Assembly (NCBI GenBank): GCA_037045645.1
Contig: JBAOIH010000001.1
Span: 62,001-126,000 of the forward strand
Source of the DNA: Nocardioides sp.
Lineage (GTDB): Bacteria; Actinomycetota; Actinomycetes; Propionibacteriales; Nocardioidaceae
DNA length: 64,000 nucleotides
Direction of reading: 5' to 3'
Under the pieces are notes generated by a model, which had not been told where the DNA came from, made no database searches, and saw nothing but the letters and a program-made list of their open reading frames with translations. This document shows, in pieces, positions 1-8,530 of the stretch. The position numbers and the translations under genes were made by a program. How positions within the stretch are numbered: position 1 is the stretch's first letter; each line of letters starts with the position of its first letter.

Positions 1-3
1 AGC

Positions 4-807
4 ATGGACAAAGTGGTGGCATCTCCTGCTCAGGCTGTGGCGGACATCTCGTCCGGCTCCACCCTTTCGGTGGGGGGTTTCGGGCTCTGCGGCGTGCCGT
101 CGGTGCTGATCGAGGCACTGCTCGACGCGGGCGTGGATGAGCTGGAAGCCGTGTCCAACAACTGCGGCGTCGACGAGTGGGGGCTGGGCCGGCTGCTGAT
201 GGCGCGGCGGCTGCGCCGGATGATCTCGTCGTACGTGGGGGAGAACAAGGAGTTCGCGCGGCAGTACCTCTCCGGTGAGTTGGAGGTCGAGCTCACCCCG
301 CAGGGAACGTTGGCCGAACGGATGCGCGCGGGCGGGTCGGGCATACCGGCCTTCTTCACCGCCACGGGGGGAGGCACTCAGGTCGCCGAGGGTGGACTGC
401 CGTGGCGCTACGACACCGAGGGCAACGTGATCGTGTCGTCACCACCCAAGGAGACCCGCGACTTCGACGGGCGGGAGTACGTCCTGGAGAACGCGATCGT
501 GGCCGACTTCGGGCTGGTGCGAGCGTGGAAGGGTGACCGGCACGGCAACCTCGTCTACCGGGATTCGGCGCGCAACTTCAATCCTTTGGCCGCGATGTGC
601 GGACGAGTGACCATCGCGGAGGTCGAGGAACTCGTCGAGCCGGGCGAGATCGACCCCAACCACGTGCACACACCAGGTGTCTTCGTCCAACGCGTCGTCG
701 CGCTGAGCCCGGAGCAGGCGGCGGACAAACGGATCGAGAAACGTACGACCCGACCGCGTCCTGAGGGCGCCGCTTCGGATTCGGCGACTCACGGACTGGG
801 AGGCTGA
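4..807 (+). CDS. 3-oxoacid/acetoacetate CoA-transferase, subunit A
   Basis: Alpha subunit (267 aa) of a two-subunit family I CoA transferase of the succinyl-CoA:3-ketoacid (SCOT/ScoA) type. These enzymes move CoA between succinyl- or acetyl-CoA and a 3-oxoacid in the cytoplasm. The glycine-rich GGFGLCG segment at residues 24-30 and the SNNCGVDEWGLG segment are typical of the subunit. The next gene, 1 nt downstream, is the catalytic beta subunit, so the two form an operon. The C-terminal 25 residues are basic, low-complexity and poorly conserved in character. The exact acyl substrate cannot be told from sequence; beta-ketoadipate is an alternative. The promoter lies outside the window. Confidence 0.93.
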   Translation: MDKVVASPAQAVADISSGSTLSVGGFGLCGVPSVLIEALLDAGVDELEAVSNNCGVDEWGLGRLLMARRLRRMISSYVGENKEFARQYLSGELEVELTPQGTLAERMRAGGSGIPAFFTATGGGTQVAEGGLPWRYDTEGNVIVSSPPKETRDFDGREYVLENAIVADFGLVRAWKGDRHGNLVYRDSARNFNPLAAMCGRVTIAEVEELVEPGEIDPNHVHTPGVFVQRVVALSPEQAADKRIEKRTTRPRPEGAASDSATHGLGG

Positions 808-808
808 C

Positions 809-1438
809 ATGGCATGGACACGTGAAGAGATGGCGGCGCGCGCCGCATCGGAGCTGACCGACGGGTCGTACGTGAACCTCGGCATCGGGCTGCCCACGCT
901 GGTGCCGAATTATGTCGCCGACGATGTGGAACTCGTGCTGCAAAGCGAGAACGGCATCCTCGGCGTCGGTGCCTATCCCTATGAAGGCGACGAGGACCCC
1001 GACCTGATCAATGCCGGCAAGGAGACGGTCACCTTGCGCAAGGGGGCGTCCTTCTTCGACTCCGCGACCTCGTTCGGGATGATCCGCGGCGGCAAGATCG
1101 ACGCGGCGATCCTGGGGGCGATGCAGGTGTCGGCCAAAGGCGACATCGCCAACTGGATGATCCCCGGCAAGATGGTCAAGGGGATGGGGGGCGCGATGGA
1201 CCTCGTCCATGGTGCCAAACGGGTGATCGTGTTGATGGAGCACGTCGCGAAGGACGGTTCGTTCAAGATCGTGCATGAGTGCTCGTTGCCGTTCACCGGC
1301 AAGGCCGTGGTCGAACGCATCATTACCGACCTCGCGGTCATCGACGTGACCTCGCAGGGACTGCGCTTGGTGGAGTGCGCGCCGGGCGTGACCGTGGATG
1401 AGGTGCGGGAGAAGACAGAGCCGGAGTTGCTCAACTGA
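809..1438 (+). CDS. 3-oxoacid CoA-transferase, subunit B (catalytic)
   Basis: Beta subunit (209 aa) of the same CoA transferase. The SENGILG motif contains Glu47, the expected nucleophile that carries the covalent CoA thioester in this family. The GIGLPTLVPNY segment near the N-terminus and the KGMGGAMDLVHGAKRVIVLMEH-like segment in the middle are family hallmarks. The ATG follows the TGA of subunit A by one base, so the two are almost certainly translationally coupled. Length is normal for a ScoB/AtoA-type subunit. Together the pair would activate or degrade ketone bodies or 3-oxoacids. Confidence 0.94.
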   Translation: MAWTREEMAARAASELTDGSYVNLGIGLPTLVPNYVADDVELVLQSENGILGVGAYPYEGDEDPDLINAGKETVTLRKGASFFDSATSFGMIRGGKIDAAILGAMQVSAKGDIANWMIPGKMVKGMGGAMDLVHGAKRVIVLMEHVAKDGSFKIVHECSLPFTGKAVVERIITDLAVIDVTSQGLRLVECAPGVTVDEVREKTEPELLN

Positions 1439-1615
1439 GGGTGCGCTCAGAGCCAGCCATTCTCGTGCGCCGGGTTGCGGCAACGACCACGTCCGAGCCT
1501 GCCTAAGGCGATTGGGCCACTTCTTTGTCAGGCGTACGAGCAGCCCCGTGCATCCGGGGCGTGCCGGGGCGAAGCGGCTGCCGAGCTCCTCGCGGGGGAA
1601 CTAGACACCCGAATT

Positions 1616-1667
1616 GTCCGCTCAGCACCCGGCTCGTCAGGGGTTGAGCGGACCAGAGTCCGCTCAA
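1616..1667. terminator. Bidirectional hairpins between convergent genes
   Basis: GTCCGCTCA at 1616-1624 can pair with TGAGCGGAC at 1645-1653. The latter can instead pair with GTCCGCTCAA at 1658-1667, as a 10-bp stem starting at 1644. The structures exclude each other and lie between the convergent CoA-transferase and MFS genes, so a bidirectional terminator is the natural reading. The same GAGCGGACCAGAG-CCGCTC core recurs near 43321. The remaining bases from 1439 to 1615 show no gene. Confidence 0.55.
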
Positions 1668-3031
1668 CCACCGGCCAGCGTGCGGTTCGCGGCCGCCACG
1701 CCGAGCACGCCGCCGAGCGTGGCAAGCAGGAACACCACCAAGAACGGGTCGAGCCCAGCACGCCCCGCAACGCTGAACGCCACCCCGGCCAGCGACAGCG
1801 CGAGCGCGGCCCCCAGCGAGTCGGCGATGGTCAGCGCCGAGGAGTTGAAGCCGCGGTCCTTGTCGGTGGACACGGCCAGCATCGCGACACTCGTACGCGG
1901 GTAGGCGAAGCCCATCCCGGCCCCGGCCAGGACGTACGACGCTGCGGGCAGCACCGGGTGTACGGCGCCTCCGGACGCGTGGACTAGCACGCACACCGCC
2001 AGCAGGCCGATGCCGGTGAGCACGAGCGAGGTGCCGACGACCATCGCGCGGGTGTTGGAGACGCGTTCGCCGAGGCGGGACTGGATCGAGCTCGCAGTGG
2101 CCCAGATCAGGCCGACACAGGTCAACGCGATCCCTGCGCGGCCCGGCGTCAGGCTCCAGTGGTCTTCGAGGACATAGACGATGTAGGCCTCGGCGCAGAA
2201 GAAGACGCCGCTGAGCAGACCGCGTGTGGCCATCACAGCGGGCAGGCCGCGCCGCAGCAGCAGTGAGCCGGCGGGCAACAGGCGTCGCAGTGACAACACC
2301 ACCAGCGCGAAGGCGACGATCGCGCCCAAGGCCGTGATGCCGGTGGCGGACCCGAGCAACTCCAAGACCAGCACCGTGATGGCACCCACCGCGGCCCACC
2401 ACAGACGTACGCCCGGCGTACGCGTGGACGACTCGCTCGGTCGCAGGCTGCGCAACGCCGGCAGCAGCAGCGCGAGTGCGCCGACGACGAGGAAGACCAC
2501 GCCGAGGAAGACCCAACGCCACCCCAGGGTGTGTTCCACGAAGGCCGCGAGGCCGGGGCCGAACAAGGCGGGCAGCACCCAGGCGGCGGCGAACGCCGCG
2601 AAGATCGAAGGTTGCAGGGGCGCCGGATAGACCAGCCCGACCACGACGTACAACCCGACGGTCAACGCGCCACCGCCGAGGCCTTGGAGCACCCGACCGA
2701 GCAGCAGCACCTCCATCGAGGGAGCGAAGCCACACACGAGCAGACCCAGGGAGAAGGTCGCCAAGGACGCCAGCAACGGCACGGCCGGGCCGGAGTGATC
2801 GCTCCACATCCCGGCCGCAACCATCCCGACGACCCCGCTCGCCAGGGGTGCGGCGAAGGCCAGTGCGAACAAGTCCAGTCCGCCAAGGTCTCGCGCGACG
2901 GTCGGCATCACCGTGGCGACCGCCATCGCCTCGAACGCGACGAACATGATCATCGCGCAGGTGCCGATCGTGGTGGCGACGTACTCCGGTCCGACGACAC
3001 CGCCGCGCTGGCGGGCGGTGCGTGCGGTCAT
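1664..3031 (-). CDS. MFS transporter (multidrug-type exporter)
   Basis: Integral membrane protein of about 455 aa with many hydrophobic helices, in the drug:H+ antiporter style of the major facilitator superfamily. The start of the first helix (FVAFEAMAVATVMPTVARDL), the motif A-like AAGMWSDHSGP loop and a GRVLQGLGGGAL segment support this. I chose the ATG at 3031; the longer reading upstream is proline/arginine-rich non-coding sequence. The gene is divergent from the flavin monooxygenase gene across about 150 bp that carries an inverted repeat. The substrate is unknown. It runs convergent to the CoA-transferase operon. Confidence 0.88.
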   Translation of the reverse strand: MTARTARQRGGVVGPEYVATTIGTCAMIMFVAFEAMAVATVMPTVARDLGGLDLFALAFAAPLASGVVGMVAAGMWSDHSGPAVPLLASLATFSLGLLVCGFAPSMEVLLLGRVLQGLGGGALTVGLYVVVGLVYPAPLQPSIFAAFAAAWVLPALFGPGLAAFVEHTLGWRWVFLGVVFLVVGALALLLPALRSLRPSESSTRTPGVRLWWAAVGAITVLVLELLGSATGITALGAIVAFALVVLSLRRLLPAGSLLLRRGLPAVMATRGLLSGVFFCAEAYIVYVLEDHWSLTPGRAGIALTCVGLIWATASSIQSRLGERVSNTRAMVVGTSLVLTGIGLLAVCVLVHASGGAVHPVLPAASYVLAGAGMGFAYPRTSVAMLAVSTDKDRGFNSSALTIADSLGAALALSLAGVAFSVAGRAGLDPFLVVFLLATLGGVLGVAAANRTLAGG

Positions 3032-3077
3032 GCGAGGACCGTACGGGTATGCGGGCGGAGGCCCCCACCCCCGCACG

Positions 3078-3138
3078 AAGAACTGCGGCCGCGGGGGTGA
3101 CCGGAGGCGCGGCGACTCCTGTCGTGGCCGCAGTTCTT
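3078..3138. promoter_or_regulatory. 13-bp inverted repeat in a divergent intergenic region
   Basis: AAGAACTGCGGCC at 3078-3090 is perfectly inverted as GGCCGCAGTTCTT at 3126-3138, with 35 bp between the arms. It lies between the divergent MFS and LLM-oxidoreductase start codons. It could be a pair of regulator half-sites or a long-loop RNA structure. No regulator gene is adjacent. Confidence 0.4.
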
Positions 3139-3182
3139 GCAGGTCTTGGGAATGTCGCGGGACCCGCCGGCCTTGTCCCAAG

Positions 3183-4223
3183 GTGACTCCCGCGCTGTCC
3201 GTCCTCGATCTCGTCCCCGTCCGCACCGACCAGACGACCGCTGACGCAGTGTCCGCTTCGCGCTCACTCGCGCGGGTCGCGGACCACCTCGGCTACAGGC
3301 GCTATTGGGTCGCCGAGCACCACAACATGCCGGCCGTCGCGGCGACCAACCCGCCGGTGCTGATCGCAATGCTCGCTGCCGCGACGTCGCGGATCCGCGT
3401 GGGCTCCGGTGGCGTGATGCTGCCCAACCACGAGCCGCTGGTGATTGCCGAGCAGTTCGCGCTGCTGGAGGCGGCGTACCCCGGTCGCATCGACCTGGGC
3501 ATCGGCCGCGCGCCCGGCACCGACCCGTTGACCCGCTACATCCTGCGCGGCGGGTCCGGCGACGCGGCCGACAACGCGGTGGCGAAGTTCCCCGACTATG
3601 TCGACGACATCCGCACCCTGATGTCGCCCGACGGGGTCGAGGTGGCGTACGGACATCGGCGCCAGCCGCTGCGCGCGACCCCGCAGGCCACGGGCATCCC
3701 GACAGTCTGGCTGCTCGGCTCGTCGGACTATTCGGCTCGGCTCGCGGCCGAACGTGGGCTGCCGTACGTCTTTGCGCACCACTTCACCGGCGACGGTACG
3801 GCCGAGGCGCTGGCGCTCTATCGCGAGAACTACCGGCCCAGTGCAGAACACCCGGAGCCGCGTACGTTCCTCACCGTCAATGCGGCTGTCGCCGACACTC
3901 TCGACGAGGCGCGTCGGCTGGCGCTGCCGCAGGTGCAGGCGATGATCGCCCTGCGTACGGGCGCGCCGCTCGGGCCGCAACGGCTGGTCGAGGAGGCCGA
4001 GGAGATCGGGGTAGCGCCCGAGCACCAGGGACTTGCCGAGGCGATGCTGCGACGGTGGGTGGTCGACGCGCCGTCGGCAGCACGCGACCGGATCGCCGCT
4101 TTGGCACAGCAGTTCGGCGTAGACGAGGTGATGATCCACCCGGTGCCCGGCACGTTGCGCGGCACGCCGGCCGATGCCAACCCGGAGAGGGAGCGCACCC
4201 TGCGTCTGCTCGCGGGTGAGTAA
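3183..4223 (+). CDS. Luciferase-like (LLM class) flavin-dependent oxidoreductase
   Basis: Cytoplasmic TIM-barrel monooxygenase (346 aa) of the bacterial luciferase family, probably FMNH2/F420-dependent. Visible family motifs are LSVLDLVPVR near the N-terminus, YWVAEHHNMP, RIRVGSGGVMLPNHEPL, and RIDLGIGRAPGTDP with the long C-terminal helices. It most resembles the MsnO8-like subgroup. I chose GTG at 3183 because homology begins there; the longer upstream reading overlaps the divergent MFS gene. The substrate is unknown. The downstream small gene follows after 10 nt and may be co-transcribed. Confidence 0.88.
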   Translation: MTPALSVLDLVPVRTDQTTADAVSASRSLARVADHLGYRRYWVAEHHNMPAVAATNPPVLIAMLAAATSRIRVGSGGVMLPNHEPLVIAEQFALLEAAYPGRIDLGIGRAPGTDPLTRYILRGGSGDAADNAVAKFPDYVDDIRTLMSPDGVEVAYGHRRQPLRATPQATGIPTVWLLGSSDYSARLAAERGLPYVFAHHFTGDGTAEALALYRENYRPSAEHPEPRTFLTVNAAVADTLDEARRLALPQVQAMIALRTGAPLGPQRLVEEAEEIGVAPEHQGLAEAMLRRWVVDAPSAARDRIAALAQQFGVDEVMIHPVPGTLRGTPADANPERERTLRLLAGE

Positions 4224-4233
4224 GGTGCCGATC

Positions 4234-4389
4234 ATGACGAAATGGGAGTACCAGGTCGCGCCGATCCCGTTGCACAACGAGGCGCTGATGCTCAACAACT
4301 TCGGCCAGGACGGCTGGGAGTTGGTCGCGATCCACCAGAACGCACAGGGTGGCCTGGTCGCGTTCCTCAAGCGTCCTCAGGAGGGCTGA
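4234..4389 (+). CDS. Small DUF4177-like protein
   Basis: A 51-aa protein beginning MTKWEYQVAPI and carrying the GQDGWELVAIH segment typical of DUF4177-type small proteins. From memory, a similar tiny gene sits beside the RidA gene in mycobacteria (Rv3678A/Rv3678c). The ATG at 4234 is chosen over an in-frame upstream start because homology starts there. It precedes the RidA gene by 3 nt and is likely in the same operon. No biochemical function is known. Confidence 0.8.
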   Translation: MTKWEYQVAPIPLHNEALMLNNFGQDGWELVAIHQNAQGGLVAFLKRPQEG

Positions 4390-4392
4390 CAG

Positions 4393-4848
4393 ATGGGAGC
4401 CGAAGCCAAGCTTGCCGAGATGGGGATCGAGGTCCCCGAGGTCGTGCCGCCCGTCGCGGCCTACACGCCAGCCGTACGGTCCGGCCACCACATCTTCACG
4501 TCCGGCCAGCTGCCCGCCCGCAAGGGCGAGATGATCGCGGTCGGCAAGGTGGGCGCCGAGGTCGACGAGGACACCGCGTACGAGTGCGCGAAGCAGTGCG
4601 CGCTCAACGCGCTCGCCGCGATCAAGGCCGAACTCGGCTCGCTCGACGACGTCAAGCGCGTGGTCAAGGTCGTCGTCTTCGTCGCCTCCGCCCCCGACTT
4701 CGTCGGCCAGCCCAAGGTCGCCAACGGCGCGTCGGAGTTTCTGGGTGAGGTCTTCGGCGAGGCCGGCGTACACGCACGTTCGGCAGTCGGCGTTGCCGCG
4801 TTGCCGCTGGGTGTGCCGGTCGAGGTCGAACTGCTCGTCGAAGTCTGA
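4393..4848 (+). CDS. RidA/YjgF family protein
   Basis: A 151-aa protein of the RidA (YjgF/YER057c/UK114) superfamily, which hydrolyses reactive enamine/imine intermediates such as 2-aminoacrylate. The family fold shows as SGHHIFTSGQLPARKGEM, the DDVKRVVKVVVFVASAPDF segment and the C-terminal ARSAVGVAALPLGVPVEVELLVE strand. The Arg in HARSAVGV is at the position of the conserved substrate-binding Arg. It is the longer, cytosolic RidA type with an N-terminal extension. It sits 3 nt after the small DUF4177-like gene and 8 nt before the NUDIX gene, suggesting one operon. Confidence 0.93.
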   Translation: MGAEAKLAEMGIEVPEVVPPVAAYTPAVRSGHHIFTSGQLPARKGEMIAVGKVGAEVDEDTAYECAKQCALNALAAIKAELGSLDDVKRVVKVVVFVASAPDFVGQPKVANGASEFLGEVFGEAGVHARSAVGVAALPLGVPVEVELLVEV

Positions 4849-4856
4849 GGCGTGCG

Positions 4857-5729
4857 ATGAGGGTCGACCCGACCCGCGCGCTGCCGCCGCAACTGATCGA
4901 GCAGGCGCGCCGTTTCGAGGACGCCGCGAACAAACCCGCCGAGCCGCGCAACGCGGCGTCGGTGATCTTGATGCGTGGCTCGGCAGACCTGGAGGTCTAT
5001 CTGCTGGTGCGCCACCTCGGCATGGCGTTCGCGGGCGGGATGGTTGCCTTCCCCGGTGGTGGTGTCGATCCGCGTGATGCCGAGGACGCCGCGCACTGGG
5101 CGGGTCCGACGCCCGCGGAGTGGGCGAGTCGTTTGGGGGTGGAGCCCGAGCTCGCGCACTCGCTGGTGCTGGCCGCGATCCGCGAGACCTTCGAGGAGTC
5201 GGGCGTCCTGCTCGCCGGCGAGACCGCCGACAGCGTGGTCGCAGACACCACCGGCGACGATTGGGAGGCCGACCGGCAGGCGCTGATCGATCGCGAGCAG
5301 TCGCTCAGTGAGTTCTTGCAGCGACGTGAGTTGGTGGCGCGTACGGATCTCCTGGTGCCGTGGGCATGTTGGCTCACCCCGATCTTCGAGCCGCGTCGTT
5401 TCCGCGCCTGGTTCTTCCTGGCCGTGTTGCCCGAGGGGCAGGTCACGCGGGACGTGTCGACAGAGGCGTCCGAGGTGATGTGGCTTGACGTACGAGAGGC
5501 GCTGGCGCGCGCGCACCGCGACGAGTTCGTGATGCTGCCGCCGCAGTACTACACGCTGCTGGAACTGCTGGCCGCCCCGTCTCCGACCGACGCCATGGCG
5601 CTGGGCCGTCGGCGCGAGGTCGAACTCGTGATGCCTGCGGCTCGCTTCGACGGCGAGGTGGGCTATCTGGAGGTCCCTGAGCAACTGGTGGAGTTGGCCG
5701 CGCGTGTCGTCGAGGAGGAGGGCTGGTGA
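4857..5729 (+). CDS. NUDIX hydrolase
   Basis: A 290-aa cytoplasmic NUDIX-fold hydrolase. FPGGGVDPRD (residues 65-73) and RETFEESG (109-116) form the two parts of the Nudix box. They are separated by an insertion, as in the long NUDT19-like/CoA-pyrophosphatase-related group, so the box is extended rather than the compact 23-residue form. The acidic residues of REX2EEXG that bind Mg2+ are intact. The gene ends in a GTGA overlap with the MBL-fold gene, indicating translational coupling. The substrate, perhaps an acyl-CoA or nucleotide diphosphate, is not determined. Confidence 0.88.
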   Translation: MRVDPTRALPPQLIEQARRFEDAANKPAEPRNAASVILMRGSADLEVYLLVRHLGMAFAGGMVAFPGGGVDPRDAEDAAHWAGPTPAEWASRLGVEPELAHSLVLAAIRETFEESGVLLAGETADSVVADTTGDDWEADRQALIDREQSLSEFLQRRELVARTDLLVPWACWLTPIFEPRRFRAWFFLAVLPEGQVTRDVSTEASEVMWLDVREALARAHRDEFVMLPPQYYTLLELLAAPSPTDAMALGRRREVELVMPAARFDGEVGYLEVPEQLVELAARVVEEEGW

Positions 5730-6532
5730 GTTGGACCGGAGGCTCGTTCGGCGAGGTGGGGGAGTGCGTACTGGCTCCCAACGCCAACTTCATGACGCTC
5801 GACGGCACCAACACCTGGGTCTTGCGTGCGCCGGACTCCGATCGGTCGATCGTGATCGACCCCGGCCCGCCTGACGCTGCGCACCTCGACGCGGTCGCGT
5901 CAGCGGCGGGTGACGTGGCGGCCGTACTCCTCACCCATCACCACCTCGATCACTCCGAGGCGGCGCGTGAGTTCGCCGAGCGGATGGGGTGTGGCGTACG
6001 CGCTCTCGACCCCGCTCTGCGCCTGGGCTCCGAAGGGCTCGGGGGCGGCGACGTCGTCGTGGTGGGTGACCTGGAGGTGCACGTCGTCGCCACTCCTGGG
6101 CACACGGCCGACTCGTTGTGCTTCCTGATCCCGTCGGAGCGGGCGGTGCTTACCGGCGACACGGTGCTGGGACGGGGTACGACCGTCGTGGCGCATCCTG
6201 ACGGTGAACTCGGGGCGTACCTCGACTCCCTGGATCGATTGCACCAGTTGGCCGTGGAGCGGTCGGTGCTCTCGATCTGGCCCGGGCACGGCCCGGTCAT
6301 CGAGGACGCTCTTGGCGCCTTGGACTTCTACATCGCGCATCGCCGAGAGCGTCTCGCACAGGTCGAATCGGCGCACGCGACTCTGGTGGCCGCCGAACAT
6401 CCCGAGGGCATCGCGACCGAGGAGGTGCCGCGCCGCATCGTCGAGATCGTCTATGCCGACGTCGACCCGGTGCTGTGGGGCGCGGCCGAGTTGTCCGTAC
6501 GCGCGCAACTCGCCTACCTGCAATCTCGCTGA
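5726..6532 (+). CDS. MBL-fold metallo-hydrolase
   Basis: A 268-aa metallo-beta-lactamase-fold hydrolase. The metal-binding HHHLDH motif lies at residues 71-76, and the later GHTADS and GHGPV segments give further ligands. It resembles the LACTB2/Rv3677c group, hydrolases linked to RNA or thioester chemistry. The GTG start overlaps the NUDIX stop (GTGA). In mycobacteria the equivalent gene is the convergent neighbour of crp. Here a 9-kb accessory block separates it from crp. Confidence 0.9.
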   Translation: MSWTGGSFGEVGECVLAPNANFMTLDGTNTWVLRAPDSDRSIVIDPGPPDAAHLDAVASAAGDVAAVLLTHHHLDHSEAAREFAERMGCGVRALDPALRLGSEGLGGGDVVVVGDLEVHVVATPGHTADSLCFLIPSERAVLTGDTVLGRGTTVVAHPDGELGAYLDSLDRLHQLAVERSVLSIWPGHGPVIEDALGALDFYIAHRRERLAQVESAHATLVAAEHPEGIATEEVPRRIVEIVYADVDPVLWGAAELSVRAQLAYLQSR

Positions 6533-6584
6533 AACTGCCGGTCCCGCCGGGTTCCGCAGCGTCCGGACAGGGTAGGAAGTGGGC

Positions 6585-8510
6585 ATGGGTTCGTCACGTA
6601 CTCCTCGTCTGATCCGCCGCGTCGCCGTGGTCGCCGTCCTGGGATTGCTGGCCTTCCTGCCCACGGTCGCCCAGGCCGGGTGGACGAACCCCGTCACAGT
6701 GCTGGCCTCCGGCCACCGGGAGACGGTGGGTGGAGCGATGGTCGCGCTCGATGATGCGGAGAACTCGTACGTCGTCTGGGAGACCAGGAACCCTGCGACC
6801 GACGCGATCACCGTCTGGCAACGCATGCGTACGCCCGGCGGTGCCTGGTCGGAGCCAGTTGCCGCCCTCACCACGACCGGGACGTACGTCAGCGTGATCG
6901 ACGTGCAGGCCCGCGGCAATGGCGATGTCGTGATGTTGCTCCGCGAGTCGAAGCCGCGCGTCGCAGAGAATGCGCTCCTGGTCCTACGACGCGCGGCCGA
7001 CGGCAGTTGGTCGAAGTCGTCCGTGACGAACGCACCTGTCGACACGACGTCTGAATCGATGGCGCTCAATGCGCGCGGAGATGTCGTCGTGGCTTGGCGC
7101 GAGCCGGGCGGGGTGCGCGCGCGCTTTGCGCCCGTTGGCGGCAGCTGGGGTGCGATCGAGACGGTCTATCAAACGTCATACCAAAGCGCGATGGGTGGCG
7201 ACCGCGTCGAGATCGGTCTGAGCGACACCGGCGTCGTGACCGCGGTGTGGTCCGGCGAGGGCTGCAACAGCGGTGATGTGTGCCAGTGGTTCAACTCGAT
7301 GCGTGCCTCGGCGACGAACTGGCCGCGCTCCGCACTCACCCCCACGAGCCAGAACGTGGGCCACGCCGAGTTTGTCCACAGCGGCGCCGGTGACATGGTC
7401 TTCGCCTACACGGTGCAGACGTCGAGCACAGCGCCGCGGGCGCTCTATGCCCGGTTCCGCAACCCGGGCGCCGGGTCGTGGGCCGGAGCCCGCCTCCTCT
7501 CAAGCGGGCCGGTGCCGAACTCCCCGTACGTCGCGTTGTCGGCCAACGGTCGTTCGACCATCCTGTGGAGTGAGTGGCCAGTGGGCGGCACCAACGTCGT
7601 CAAGGGCGCGAGCCGTCCGCGTGGCACCGGCGAGTGGGTGACGCAACTCCACCTGCCGTCGCAGAATGGCGCCTCGTTCCTGGCGGCCGGCGAAGACGGC
7701 TCGATGCTGGGCATCTGGGAGGGCACGGGCGCGTACGCACAACAGAACGTCGCCGCCTTCCAAGCCGCGGACGGCACCTGGGGTCAGGCTCAGCCACTCC
7801 CGCTGAAGGACCTGGGTTGGTTCACCGGTGGTCTGATTGCGGCAGATCGTGCAGTGCTGACTGCCGATAGATCTCTTCCTGATGAGCAGCGCGAGTTAGT
7901 CGTCACCAGTTTCAGCGCCGGCGCGCCGGCATTCGGCAACGTCGAGGTGCCCGCGTCCCTTTCGGCCGGGTCCCAGGGGACCTTCTCTGCCGTCGTGTCC
8001 ACCTGGCTGTCGCCGTCGGTCACGTGGGACTTCGGGGACGGCGCCAAGGCGTCCGGTGCCGCGGTCTCGCATGCGTACGCCTCCCCTGGGACCTACACGG
8101 TCACGATCACCGGCTCTGACGGTGCAGGCGGAACGGTGTCGGCCACGCGTACGGTCACCGTGACCAAGGTCGCGGTGGTTGCTCCTCAGTTGCGCAAGTT
8201 CAAGGTCAAGCGGCACAAGATCGCGCGGGTGGGTTCGAAGTCGGCTCGGGCGAAACGTACGCGGGTGATCGTGAAGCTCTCGCAGAAGGCCGAGGTCCGC
8301 TTCGTGGTGAAGCGGGTGCGCAAGTCGGGCAAGGCGCGCAAGGTCGGGGCTTTCACGAAGCGGCTCGATCGTGGCAAGTCGCGGTTCTGGCTAAAGGCGA
8401 AAGCTGGCAAGCGGGTGTTGAAACCCGGTCGGTACGTCGTGGTAGCGCGGGCGAAGAATGGGAATGGTCGCAGCGCGGCGAAGCGGCAGAAGTTGATCGT
8501 GGTGCGTTAG
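6585..8510 (+). CDS. Secreted PKD-domain protein with basic C-terminal module
   Basis: Exported protein of about 641 aa. A signal peptide (RRVAVVAVLGLLAFLPTVAQA) is followed by about 400 residues of beta-propeller-like repeats rich in W-S and VVW motifs. Next comes a PKD domain (VTWDFGDG ... SHAYASPGTYTV) around residues 455-535, then a Lys/Arg-rich C-terminal module of about 105 residues. I prefer ATG 6585 to GTG 6579 because AGGAAG then sits 6 nt upstream. It probably acts at the cell surface or outside the cell; no enzymatic motif is visible. A paralogue follows 20 bp downstream with an almost identical C-terminal module, so the pair arose by tandem duplication. Confidence 0.8.
   Translation: MGSSRTPRLIRRVAVVAVLGLLAFLPTVAQAGWTNPVTVLASGHRETVGGAMVALDDAENSYVVWETRNPATDAITVWQRMRTPGGAWSEPVAALTTTGTYVSVIDVQARGNGDVVMLLRESKPRVAENALLVLRRAADGSWSKSSVTNAPVDTTSESMALNARGDVVVAWREPGGVRARFAPVGGSWGAIETVYQTSYQSAMGGDRVEIGLSDTGVVTAVWSGEGCNSGDVCQWFNSMRASATNWPRSALTPTSQNVGHAEFVHSGAGDMVFAYTVQTSSTAPRALYARFRNPGAGSWAGARLLSSGPVPNSPYVALSANGRSTILWSEWPVGGTNVVKGASRPRGTGEWVTQLHLPSQNGASFLAAGEDGSMLGIWEGTGAYAQQNVAAFQAADGTWGQAQPLPLKDLGWFTGGLIAADRAVLTADRSLPDEQRELVVTSFSAGAPAFGNVEVPASLSAGSQGTFSAVVSTWLSPSVTWDFGDGAKASGAAVSHAYASPGTYTVTITGSDGAGGTVSATRTVTVTKVAVVAPQLRKFKVKRHKIARVGSKSARAKRTRVIVKLSQKAEVRFVVKRVRKSGKARKVGAFTKRLDRGKSRFWLKAKAGKRVLKPGRYVVVARAKNGNGRSAAKRQKLIVVR
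8191..8430 (+). repeat. Direct repeat, copy 1 (C-terminal module DNA)
   Basis: About 240 bp encoding the basic C-terminal module of the first PKD protein. It is nearly identical to 10108-10347, differing at only a handful of mostly synonymous positions, while the rest of the two genes has diverged far more. This points to recent gene conversion or selection on this module. Confidence 0.85.
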
Positions 8511-8530
8511 CGCCCGGACTCGGAGGATCG